Shown here piece after piece: positions 35,290-43,390 of a DNA stretch of 64,000 nt (the stretch's first letter is position 1; every line of letters starts with the position of its first letter). Source of the DNA: JAJDAT01 sp964344185 (GTDB lineage Bacteria; Nitrospinota; Nitrospinia; Nitrospinales; JAJDAT01); contig CAYFMN010000013.1 in NCBI GenBank assembly GCA_964344185.1, positions 37,731-101,730 on the forward strand, written 5' to 3'. The position numbers and the translations under genes are program-made. The notes under the pieces were generated by a model that had not been told where the DNA came from, did not search any database, and was given only the letters and a program-made list of their open reading frames with translations.

Positions 35290-37252
35290 TAGAGCCGCCA
35301 GTAAATTTTTGTAGTGTCTTTAAAACTTGGGCTTTTTCGAAGTCTAAAGGCTTTAGAGTCAAATAATGTTTAAGGTTTTCTATCGCCAATTTATATTTCC
35401 TTGTTTTAGCGTAAAGGGTGGCTAAGTTGTTATAAGTCTCTGCATGGTTCTTATCGATATGTAAAGTTTTGTGGAATGCTTTTTCCGCTAATCGATACAT
35501 TTCATTTTCAAAAAAGACAACTCCCATATTATTTTGCGCGGATGAGTTTTGTGGATCGAGGCTAAGCGTCTTTTTATATTCTTTTATGGCTTCGTCTCTA
35601 CGTTTTAAAGTTTTATAAGCGTTACCCAGCGCATAGTGGAAATCGGGATTGTTAGGCTTTTTAGAAATAGCTTTTTGAAAATAATTTATACTCTCTAATG
35701 GATTATTTAAACGAATCTGAGTTAATCCAGCGTTGTAATATATTAATCCGTTATCTTCTCCGTAAAAAATTGCAAGATCAAAATATTTTTTAGCCTCTAA
35801 ATAATTATTTCTCTTGAAAAAAATATGCCCTAAATTTAAATACGCTGAATTAAAAGTAGGATTTAATTTTAATGCAGCTTTTAAATGTTTTTCGGCCTGT
35901 TCGTCCATTTCCCTATTTAAAAATGCGATCGCCAAATTGTTATGAGCGAGAGCTTTGTTTGGAGATTTTTTTACGACGTCTTTCCAAATCAAAATTTCGT
36001 TTTTAAAATCCAAACTGCGATTTATCGATAAAGCGGCCATCAATAATAGAGTTGATAAAAGAAGCATTCTTCTAATTGCTAAAAAATGAATTGCATTTAA
36101 CCAAAGAGTTCCAAATACTAAAGAAAAGCCAATAGATGGTAGATACAGTCTGTGTTCTGTTGCTATTTGTTTTAGAGGAACAAAAGTAGAAGTTGGGGCT
36201 AAGGTTACAAAAATCCAGATTAAGCCAAATTTAGCTATTTTTGATTTTGATTTTAATGCCGCAATCAAACTAGAAAAAATGGTTGCTATAGCAAACAGCA
36301 GTTTAAAATTAAAAAAATTAGATATTAATCTAAAATCTGACTCGAAATTGAGGTTGGTTGGTAGAAATAACTTTAAAGCGTAATAGTAAATTACAACTTC
36401 AAGTTGTGTAAAGAAATAAGGCAGCCGGCTTTGTGTAAGGGAAACAGGATCGGTTCGTAAGATAAAGATATTGCCAGTTTTGTACTGTTTTATTCCTAAA
36501 TAGACAAGTAAACAGATTAAAAGAGGCAATGTTGCGGATAGTAGGTTTTTCCAATTTTGAGAATCCTGAAATATCCACAGAAAAACAATTATCATTACGG
36601 GCATAGTCACGATAATTGCTTTGCTTCCAAATCCCAGAAATAAAATCGCTACCAAAATAGAAGGAAAGATAACCATATCCACTATCAGGGAATCTTGTTT
36701 CGAATTTTTTTTCCAACGGACAAAAGTGAGAGTGGCCGCTAAATAAAAAAAAGTCGCCAATAACGAAGAGCGACTGGAGAGGTAAACAACAGATTCTACG
36801 TTCAAGGGATTTACAACGTGAATTAAAGAAGCGACTAGAGGAAGACTTTTTAGACGTGATTTTGTCTTAGGGGTTTCTTTTTGTAAAAACTCCCAACAGA
36901 GAAAATATAATAAAATTCCTGTGCAAATATGCAATATGGAGTTTAATAAATGAAAGCCAAAAGAATGACTTCCTCCTAAATGAAGATTCAAAGCGTATGT
37001 GAATAACACAAATGAACGGCTAAAAACCCGTTCGATTCCGACTATTTCCTGAAATTCGCTTAGGTTCTGTATATATGGATTATTTACGATTGCATGATCG
37101 TCGTCATATAGAAAAGGAGAAGAAATTGACGCAAAGTAAACGCTGGTTCCTATGGCCGCAAGAATTAATGTTGAAAGAATAAACCTAATTGTTAGAGAAG
37201 GTTTAAAAGATTGGAGCCAGAAATTCATTTTATGTCTAGTTCTTTGAGCCAA
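35282..37252 (-). CDS. TMTC-like multipass membrane protein with C-terminal TPRs (copy 2)
   Basis: Same architecture as its two neighbours: an N-terminal helix, the SPFLYDDDHAIVNNPYI segment with acidic residues typical of GT-C enzymes, NPLNVESVVYLSSRSSLLA, roughly ten helices, then about seven TPR units. 656 residues. Overlaps the previous copy by 28 bp and the next by 8 bp, so all three are one transcription unit. The DDD in the first extracytoplasmic loop is better conserved here than in copy 3, suggesting this copy may be catalytically competent. Confidence 0.78.
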   Translation of the reverse strand: MAQRTRHKMNFWLQSFKPSLTIRFILSTLILAAIGTSVYFASISSPFLYDDDHAIVNNPYIQNLSEFQEIVGIERVFSRSFVLFTYALNLHLGGSHSFGFHLLNSILHICTGILLYFLCWEFLQKETPKTKSRLKSLPLVASLIHVVNPLNVESVVYLSSRSSLLATFFYLAATLTFVRWKKNSKQDSLIVDMVIFPSILVAILFLGFGSKAIIVTMPVMIIVFLWIFQDSQNWKNLLSATLPLLICLLVYLGIKQYKTGNIFILRTDPVSLTQSRLPYFFTQLEVVIYYYALKLFLPTNLNFESDFRLISNFFNFKLLFAIATIFSSLIAALKSKSKIAKFGLIWIFVTLAPTSTFVPLKQIATEHRLYLPSIGFSLVFGTLWLNAIHFLAIRRMLLLSTLLLMAALSINRSLDFKNEILIWKDVVKKSPNKALAHNNLAIAFLNREMDEQAEKHLKAALKLNPTFNSAYLNLGHIFFKRNNYLEAKKYFDLAIFYGEDNGLIYYNAGLTQIRLNNPLESINYFQKAISKKPNNPDFHYALGNAYKTLKRRDEAIKEYKKTLSLDPQNSSAQNNMGVVFFENEMYRLAEKAFHKTLHIDKNHAETYNNLATLYAKTRKYKLAIENLKHYLTLKPLDFEKAQVLKTLQKFTGGSNE

Positions 37253-39504
37253 TATGAAATCTGAATTCTTTCCTTGGGATTTACGCTGGACTGTAGAGCC
37301 GTTTTAAACAGGTTTTTTGCTCGATCAAGTTGGCCTTCATTTTTCCAATACATGAGACCTAATTGTATCCGTATGGCGTTAAGGCGAGGGTTTTGCGCAA
37401 GTACGATTTCCAATTGTTTTATCGCTTCCTTATTATCGCCTTTTTGCGCAAGGAGTTTTGCTAGCATGGTCCGAGCATTAAGAATATTTGGGTTTAATGT
37501 CAGCGCTTTTTTAAAGGAGTCTATAGCTTGATCTGTTTTTTTCAACTGGGCGTAATTAATTCCCATTGAAACATAGGCGTTAGGAAAAGAACTTTTAACG
37601 TTCAAAAACTTTGAAAAATATTGGTTAGAATTTTCAAATTGCCTCAGCTTTTGATAGACAAATGCGAGATTATAAAGAGCATTTTCAAATTCAGGTTTAA
37701 TCTTTAAACAATCTAGAAATGATTTTTCTGCTTTTTCAAATCGTCCTAATTTCATGTTTGCAGTTCCGATATTATAATGAGCCTTGAAAGAATTTGGGAG
37801 CGACTTAATTGCGATTTCAGATTGCTCAATTGATTCTTCAAATCGTCCCATTTTTCCGTAAAGCTCTCCAAGATTTATCCGAGCCAATGGATAATCTTCG
37901 CCTTCTGCAACTTTTGTTGATCGAACATTAATAGCCGCTAGATAGCTTTTTTCAGCTTCTTTTAGCCGACCTGTTTTGTTACGGACTGATCCTAAGCCAA
38001 AATAAGCTTGATAATATAAGGGATTTATTCCAACAGCGCGTATATATTCATCTTCCGCTAAATCGTACTGTTTTTTATCCATATATATGTTGGCGAGATT
38101 GTAATGCGTTGTTTCTACATAATATTCTTTTGAGATACTTATTTTTAAGTACTTTTCAGCTTTTTCAAGTTCGCCTTTTTCATAGTAGGCTTTTCCTATG
38201 TTTGCGTATGGCCTGGGAGAATTAGGAGATTTTTTGAGAACGTCTTTCCAAAGTAACAGTTCGTCGTTCCATACTTTATTTCTTTCAGCGGTTAATACGG
38301 TAAAAGACATTAATAAAAAAACTAAAAAGCCGTATCGTCTGGCTTTTGGAATCAGATGTATCGCTAATGCGAATAACGGGCAAATCCCTAAGGTTGACGG
38401 TAAATATATTCTACGCTCTACAGCCAAATCATTAAGCGGAAGTATGCTTGAAGTGGGAGCTAATGCAAAAATAAACCAGCCGACGCATATTTTAGACCAT
38501 GTTCCGCCTTTAAAAAGAGCTAGCCCTATCAGTCCTAATCCGATTAAAGAGGCCAAAACAAGATTGGGATCTTTCAGTGGAGGGATGTAGGGATAACCAA
38601 TATCGGCGTTTAAGTTAATTGGCCAAATCAAAATTCTTAAATAGTAGAATATAATAATTTTGATTTGAGTGGCGAGGTAGCCAATGTTGCCATACATTTG
38701 GAATCCTCTATCCAGTACAAAAGCTTTTAGAGCCAATCCCAAAAAAATGATTAGTAATCCAACATAGCTCGCCAAAGAATATTTATTTGTTAGCGTCTTA
38801 TATAAATTAGGGTATCTTTTCGGACAAATAAGAAATAGGAATAGCATGGCAAGAACCACAGGAAAAGTGGCGCCAACAATTTTTGAAGCAATACTAAAAT
38901 AAAAACATGTCGCTATAAGAGGAATTTGTATAACAACATCGATTACTTTGATTTTGCTTGACCGGAAAATTTGTAGAAAAAACCAAACTCCTAAAAGATA
39001 AAAAAAGGTCACCATTTCAGATGACCGTGAAGATATATAAGTTACCGACTCAGTTAAGGCCGGATGTATGGCAAATACAAACGACGCCACTAGAGCAAAT
39101 GAGGTTCCGTTTTTAGTAAATGAACGAGATATTTGAAAAGCTAACCTAATAACAAAGAAAAGAAGAACAGTATTTAAAGCATGAAAAATCAGATTTAGTA
39201 AATGAAATCCAAATGGAGAGGTTTTACCAAAATCATTATTGAGCGCGTAAGTAAATAGCACTGCCGGTCTCGCGGAAATCGCCATAAAAATAACAGTCGG
39301 CGAATAACTATTAAAAGAGAATATCTTGACGCGCTTTTGATATTGCTCTAGATCCGAAACCCAGATTCTATGCTGAAATTCGTAGTCGTCGTATTGAAAA
39401 GGCGCTTTGAGAGAATTAAAGTAAGCGATTGTTATTGCAAGTATTAAAATTGAAATACAACCTAAAGTTCTTAAGGTTTGTTTAGTTTGAAAAAAGTATT
39501 TCAT
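37225..39504 (-). CDS. TMTC-like multipass membrane protein with C-terminal TPRs (copy 1)
   Basis: The first and longest (759 aa) of the three tandem paralogues. It has an APFQYDDYEFQHRIWV first loop with adjacent aspartates, HPALTESVTYISSRSSEMVTF between early helices, about ten membrane segments, and some nine TPR units to the C-terminus. The family resembles eukaryotic TMTC O-mannosyltransferases (GT-C fold). Acceptor proteins are unknown. The promoter must lie in the 338-bp gap upstream (39505-39842). Confidence 0.78.
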   Translation of the reverse strand: MKYFFQTKQTLRTLGCISILILAITIAYFNSLKAPFQYDDYEFQHRIWVSDLEQYQKRVKIFSFNSYSPTVIFMAISARPAVLFTYALNNDFGKTSPFGFHLLNLIFHALNTVLLFFVIRLAFQISRSFTKNGTSFALVASFVFAIHPALTESVTYISSRSSEMVTFFYLLGVWFFLQIFRSSKIKVIDVVIQIPLIATCFYFSIASKIVGATFPVVLAMLFLFLICPKRYPNLYKTLTNKYSLASYVGLLIIFLGLALKAFVLDRGFQMYGNIGYLATQIKIIIFYYLRILIWPINLNADIGYPYIPPLKDPNLVLASLIGLGLIGLALFKGGTWSKICVGWFIFALAPTSSILPLNDLAVERRIYLPSTLGICPLFALAIHLIPKARRYGFLVFLLMSFTVLTAERNKVWNDELLLWKDVLKKSPNSPRPYANIGKAYYEKGELEKAEKYLKISISKEYYVETTHYNLANIYMDKKQYDLAEDEYIRAVGINPLYYQAYFGLGSVRNKTGRLKEAEKSYLAAINVRSTKVAEGEDYPLARINLGELYGKMGRFEESIEQSEIAIKSLPNSFKAHYNIGTANMKLGRFEKAEKSFLDCLKIKPEFENALYNLAFVYQKLRQFENSNQYFSKFLNVKSSFPNAYVSMGINYAQLKKTDQAIDSFKKALTLNPNILNARTMLAKLLAQKGDNKEAIKQLEIVLAQNPRLNAIRIQLGLMYWKNEGQLDRAKNLFKTALQSSVNPKERIQISYWLKELDIK

Positions 39505-39842
39505 TACGACTAAAGTGAGACTTGTTTTATTTGAGAGTTTGAAAAACCTTACGAACTCATTAAAAGCGAAGAGGTTTAAACGGAAAGCAAAAGCTGATTG
39601 ATTTACGCTTTAAGATTATGATTAAAATTAGCGAGTGGCAAGGAGATTTTCCTTTGTTTATAAATATTTGCCAACAAAGTTAGTAAAATAGGAAAATCTG
39701 TTCTCACTATTTTCTGAGCTGTAGTTTAAAACATTAAGCTATCATTTTGCAAAGTTCAATAAGATGTTGAAATATTATGTGATAGTTCAGCTTTAAGCAT
39801 CATGTTACTCCTAGGAATAAATTTATTTATAAAACTTTCAAT
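39505..39842. other. Intergenic region between divergent TMTC-like and methyltransferase genes
   Basis: 338 bp, AT-rich, between divergently transcribed units, so it should hold two promoters. I could not assign a convincing -35/-10 pair or any structured element; no small coding frame stands out. Confidence 0.5.
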
Positions 39843-41048
39843 ATGGATCAAGAAATAATCACTCGACAGGCTTGTAGACTTTGCAATTCACCTGATTTAG
39901 AAGATATTTTTTCTTTGGGGAACCTTTACATTTCAACTTTTGTAGCAAAGAAGGACGAGGGAATAAAAGCCCCTTTAGATTTAGCGCTTTGCAATAAGTG
40001 TTCTCTTCTTCAATTGCGTCATACCGCTCCCATGGAATTAATGTATTCGAGGTATTATTGGTATCGGTCGGGGGTAACAGATACCATGCGCGTCGCATTA
40101 CGTAATATCACTGAAGAAATCGAAAGTATAGTAGGTCTAAAATCTGGAGATGTTGTTTTAGATATTGGCGCAAACGACGGCACTTTATTAAAAACGTATT
40201 CGCAAGAAGGTTTAAAAAAAGTTGGCTGTGAGCCAGCTGATAACTTGATAGAACTGTTGAGAGAAGAGACGGAATTTTCTATTCATGATTTTTGGAACGC
40301 AGACAGCTACAACCAATTGGCTAAAAACCATGGATTTGGAAAAGCCAAGGTGATAACCGCGATAGGAATGTTTTACGACATGGAAGATCCCAATCAATTT
40401 GTCGCCGATATAACCAAAGTTCTTGCGGAAGATGGAGTTTTTGTCGCTCAGCTTATGTGCCTGCGCCCTATGTTGGAAAAAAATGATCTTGGCAATATTT
40501 GCCATGAGCATTTGGAATATTATTCGCTGGAATCATTGAAGTATCTTTTTGAAAAAAACGGATTAGAAATGTTTAAGTTGGAAGAAAACTCGGTAAATGG
40601 CGGAAGTTACCGGATTTTCTGTCGCCACTTAAAGGACGGAGGAATCCCGTTTGAAGAATCATACACTCGTGCCGACTATCAAGCCTTTTTTGACCGAATA
40701 GAAAAAAACAAGAAAAAGTGCGTTGATTTTATTAAAGAAGAGGTTTCGTCAGGAAAATCAGTTTACGTTTACGGAGCCTCTACAAAAGGGAATACGATTC
40801 TCCAATACTATGGTTTGGACCATAATTGGATAAAAGCCGCCGCCGAGCGTAGTCCAGAAAAATGGGGAAAGTTTACCGTAGGCACGCAGATTCCTATAGT
40901 TTCAGAAGAGGAGGCGCGGGCGGCTCGTCCCGATTACTTTTTAGTTCTTCCCTGGGCTTTTTTTGACGAATTTTATGTTCGCGAAACTGCATGGCGCCAA
41001 ACAGGCGGAAAATTTATTGTTCCGTTACCGGATTTTCGAGTTGTCTAA
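39843..41048 (+). CDS. Zinc-binding class I SAM methyltransferase (sugar C-methyltransferase type)
   Basis: Three-part architecture of NDP-sugar C-methyltransferases. An N-terminal zinc domain has CRLCNSPDL and CNKCSLLQL; the SAM domain has VLDIGANDGTLL (motif I), with the catalytic-region EHLEYYSLESL; the C-terminal domain has VYVYGASTKGNTILQYY. 401 residues, cytoplasmic. It is the first of three genes (with a GMD-like dehydratase and a GT2 enzyme) that look like part of a deoxysugar or polysaccharide pathway. The sugar substrate is unknown. Confidence 0.87.
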   Translation: MDQEIITRQACRLCNSPDLEDIFSLGNLYISTFVAKKDEGIKAPLDLALCNKCSLLQLRHTAPMELMYSRYYWYRSGVTDTMRVALRNITEEIESIVGLKSGDVVLDIGANDGTLLKTYSQEGLKKVGCEPADNLIELLREETEFSIHDFWNADSYNQLAKNHGFGKAKVITAIGMFYDMEDPNQFVADITKVLAEDGVFVAQLMCLRPMLEKNDLGNICHEHLEYYSLESLKYLFEKNGLEMFKLEENSVNGGSYRIFCRHLKDGGIPFEESYTRADYQAFFDRIEKNKKKCVDFIKEEVSSGKSVYVYGASTKGNTILQYYGLDHNWIKAAAERSPEKWGKFTVGTQIPIVSEEEARAARPDYFLVLPWAFFDEFYVRETAWRQTGGKFIVPLPDFRVV

Positions 41049-41107
41049 ATTTAATATGAGAATTTCTTAACCCCGTTTTGAATACTAAATTTAGTTAGGA
41101 GATATTT

Positions 41108-42097
41108 TTGAAAAAAGCTCTGATTTTAGGAATAACAGGGCAAGACGGAAGCTATCTTGCCGAGATTCTTCTTGAAAAGGGTTATGAAGTACACGGATTG
41201 CAAAGGAGATCCGCGACTGGAAATACTCGTAACATTGACCATTTGCTAAAAGATCCAGAAGTTTTCGAAAAAAAACTATTTTTACATCGCGGCGATTTAG
41301 CGGACGTTACTTCTCTCTTTAGAATAATAAACGAAGTCCAACCAGATGAAATATACAACGAAGCGGATCAAGATCATGCGGGTTGGAGTTTTAGTATTAT
41401 TGACTATTCATTAGATATTACCGGTTCGGCAGTTGGACGTATTTTAGAAACGATTCGCCAGATAAATTCTAAAATAAAGTATTTCCAGCCCTGTACCTCA
41501 AATATGTTTGGACATGCTAAAGAACCGCTTCAAAATGAAGAAACTCCTTTTAGTCCACAAAACCCTTATGCATGTGGAAAAGTACTGGCATATATTTTAT
41601 GTAAACATTTTCGCGAAGCCTATGGAATGTTTGTTTCGACGGGAATATTTTATAATCATGAGTCTCCTCGGCGCACGGAAGACTATGTAACAAGAAAAAT
41701 CACGCTTGCTGTGGCTCGAATAGCGCGAGGCAAACAAGAAAATTTGGTTTTAGGAGATTTATCCGCTCATATTGATTGGGGATATGCAAAAGAATATATG
41801 GAAGCTGCATGGAGTATATTGCAGCTAGATGAACCAAACGATTTTGTGATTGCAACGGGGGAGGTTCATAGCGTTAAAGATTTTGTAGACGAAGCCTTTA
41901 AGGTAGTAAATCTTGATCCAGAAAAATACGTGGTTTCAGATAAAAAGTTTTTCCGGCCCACTGCAAACCATGTTCTTAAAGGCGATATTTCTAAAGCTCA
42001 GAAGGCGTTTGATTTTAATCCTAAGATTAAATTCAAGGAACTGGTTAGGTTGATGGTTGAGTCCGACTTAAAATTAGTAGATAAAGAGAACAACTAG
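41108..42097 (+). CDS. GDP-mannose 4,6-dehydratase-like SDR enzyme
   Basis: Extended SDR with Rossmann motif GITGQDGSYLAE, LHRGDLADVTSL, and the YxxxK catalytic pair in NPYACGK. The N-terminus, TSNMFGHAKE and NHESPRRTEDYVTRKIT are close to GDP-mannose 4,6-dehydratase. The usual NLAAQSHV is changed to NEADQDHA, which argues for a divergent member, perhaps on another NDP-sugar. TTG start at 41108 with TAGGAG 6-7 nt upstream. The GT2 gene starts directly after its stop. Confidence 0.82.
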   Translation: MKKALILGITGQDGSYLAEILLEKGYEVHGLQRRSATGNTRNIDHLLKDPEVFEKKLFLHRGDLADVTSLFRIINEVQPDEIYNEADQDHAGWSFSIIDYSLDITGSAVGRILETIRQINSKIKYFQPCTSNMFGHAKEPLQNEETPFSPQNPYACGKVLAYILCKHFREAYGMFVSTGIFYNHESPRRTEDYVTRKITLAVARIARGKQENLVLGDLSAHIDWGYAKEYMEAAWSILQLDEPNDFVIATGEVHSVKDFVDEAFKVVNLDPEKYVVSDKKFFRPTANHVLKGDISKAQKAFDFNPKIKFKELVRLMVESDLKLVDKENN

Positions 42098-42829
42098 ATG
42101 CTTTCCATAATACTGCCTACCTATAACGAGTCCGGTAATATTGCCCGGATGATAGAGTGGATTATGGAAGAAGTGCATTTGTCTTTGGAGGTTATTGTTG
42201 TTGATGACGACTCCCCAGACAAAACTTGGGAAGTTGCTGAGCAAAGCCAAAAAACTTATCCAAACGTAAGAGTACTAAGAAGAGTTGGAAAAAGCGGTTT
42301 AACGTCGGCCATCGTTGACGGTATAGAAATGGCCAAAGGAGACGTTTTTGTCTGGATGGATGCCGATTTATCTATTTCTCCGGCAAAAATACCGGAGCTA
42401 ATGGAAAAGATTGACGAAGGGAATGATGTTGTCATAGCGTCCCGTTATGTTGTTGGCGGAGGAACCGTAATTATTGAAAAAGAAGACGATTCTTTGGTTT
42501 TGGTTATCTTGAGCTTTGTTTTGAACTGGTTCATTCAAAGAATGCTTGATCCTAGAATTCATGATTACACCAGCGGTTTTATAGCGGTTCGTAGACGCGT
42601 CGTCGAACATGTGGAAATAAAGGGCGATCATGGAGAGTATTTTATAAGCTTGACTTATAAAGCGCTAAAAGATGGTTTTAAAGTCGTAGAAATTCCTTAT
42701 ATTCTGGGAGCTCGCGATTATGGGGTTTCTAAAACCGGAACCCGTTGGTGGCATTATTTTCAAAAAGGGTTTAAATATCTAGCCGTTACGATATCCATGT
42801 TGTTTTACAAAAGTAGACCTATTAAATAG
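42098..42829 (+). CDS. DPM1-like family 2 glycosyltransferase
   Basis: GT-A fold with SIILPTYNESGNIARMIEW, VIVVDDDSPDKTWE, VWMDADLSISP and a dolichol-phosphate-mannose-synthase-like ending (FKVVEIPYILGARDYGVSKTG). At 243 residues it has no clear C-terminal membrane pair, like the soluble DPM1 class. It probably loads a sugar onto polyprenyl phosphate, which is the donor type TMTC-like GT-C enzymes use; those are encoded just upstream on the other strand. The link is inferred. ATG immediately follows the dehydratase stop. Confidence 0.85.
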   Translation: MLSIILPTYNESGNIARMIEWIMEEVHLSLEVIVVDDDSPDKTWEVAEQSQKTYPNVRVLRRVGKSGLTSAIVDGIEMAKGDVFVWMDADLSISPAKIPELMEKIDEGNDVVIASRYVVGGGTVIIEKEDDSLVLVILSFVLNWFIQRMLDPRIHDYTSGFIAVRRRVVEHVEIKGDHGEYFISLTYKALKDGFKVVEIPYILGARDYGVSKTGTRWWHYFQKGFKYLAVTISMLFYKSRPIK

Positions 42830-42892
42830 TTTGTCTTATTTTACGACTAGCTTTGTGTTTTGATCGATTTAAGACTAGGATTAAGGTTCCCT

Positions 42893-42944
42893 CTGCGTGT
42901 CATCCAGAAGCGATACGAAGTATCGGTGAAGGATCTCGCCTCGA
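42893..42944. repeat. Short palindromic interspersed-type repeat
   Basis: Centred on CGATAC-GAA-GTATCG (42911-42925), within GTGTCATCC ... GAAGGATCTCGCC. This pattern resembles the small palindromic repeats with a CATCC/GGATC frame that are scattered in many bacterial genomes. A short open frame runs through it but is not a gene. The rest of 42830-43233 is AT-rich, with nothing else recognised. Confidence 0.45.
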
Positions 42945-43233
42945 TTTAATAAATAAACTCCTTGTCCATTGGAAATCCTTCCCAAACAATTCCTTCAGAC
43001 AAATCTACTTCAAACATTTTCAGTATCCTCAAATATAAAATTTTTTAATACTATTTAATCTTATGCTTTCTCGTTAAGACCTAAAGAATTTCTATAGTTG
43101 CAGGATAATCTTTTAAGAGTTAATTATCTGATTAGGAACTATTCTACTTGAAAAATTTTGATCTAGCTATTATTTTGGTAAACGAAATGTTGGCAAGTGT
43201 TAATTTGGTTTTTAGTCTCTAAATAAAATATGG

Positions 43234-43373
43234 GGCTTACAGGCAGATTTGTTGTCGTGTTTCGCGACATAATTTTAGATGTCACAGGACGCTAGCTGCC
43301 TCCAGTAATTCCTTATAGCTTTTTCTATAGTTGTCACTTGGCATACGCCATGGCATAGGAGTGCCTGTAAGCC
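43234..43373 (+). ncRNA. Retron ncRNA (msr-msd), Ec67-like
   Basis: A perfect 12-bp inverted repeat GGCTTACAGGCA (a1, 43234-43245) / TGCCTGTAAGCC (a2, 43362-43373) frames the element; a2 ends 17 bp before the reverse transcriptase ATG. The likely branching guanosine is G43246, followed by ATTTGTTG. An msr hairpin TGTCGTG-TTT-CGCGACA is at 43253-43269. The msd part holds hairpins TATAG/CTATA (43314-43329) and TGGC/GCCA (43339-43350). From memory, the AGGCAGATTTGTTG and GGAGTGCCTG flanks are shared with E. coli retron Ec67 (Eco2). A TAAAAT -10-like box is at 43224-43229. Confidence 0.85.
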
Positions 43374-43390
43374 TTTTTTAATTAGGTGGG

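Noticed and set aside
42853..43038. 61-codon open frame through the palindromic repeat
   Set aside because: The sequence is explained by the repeat; no ribosome-binding site or conserved residues.
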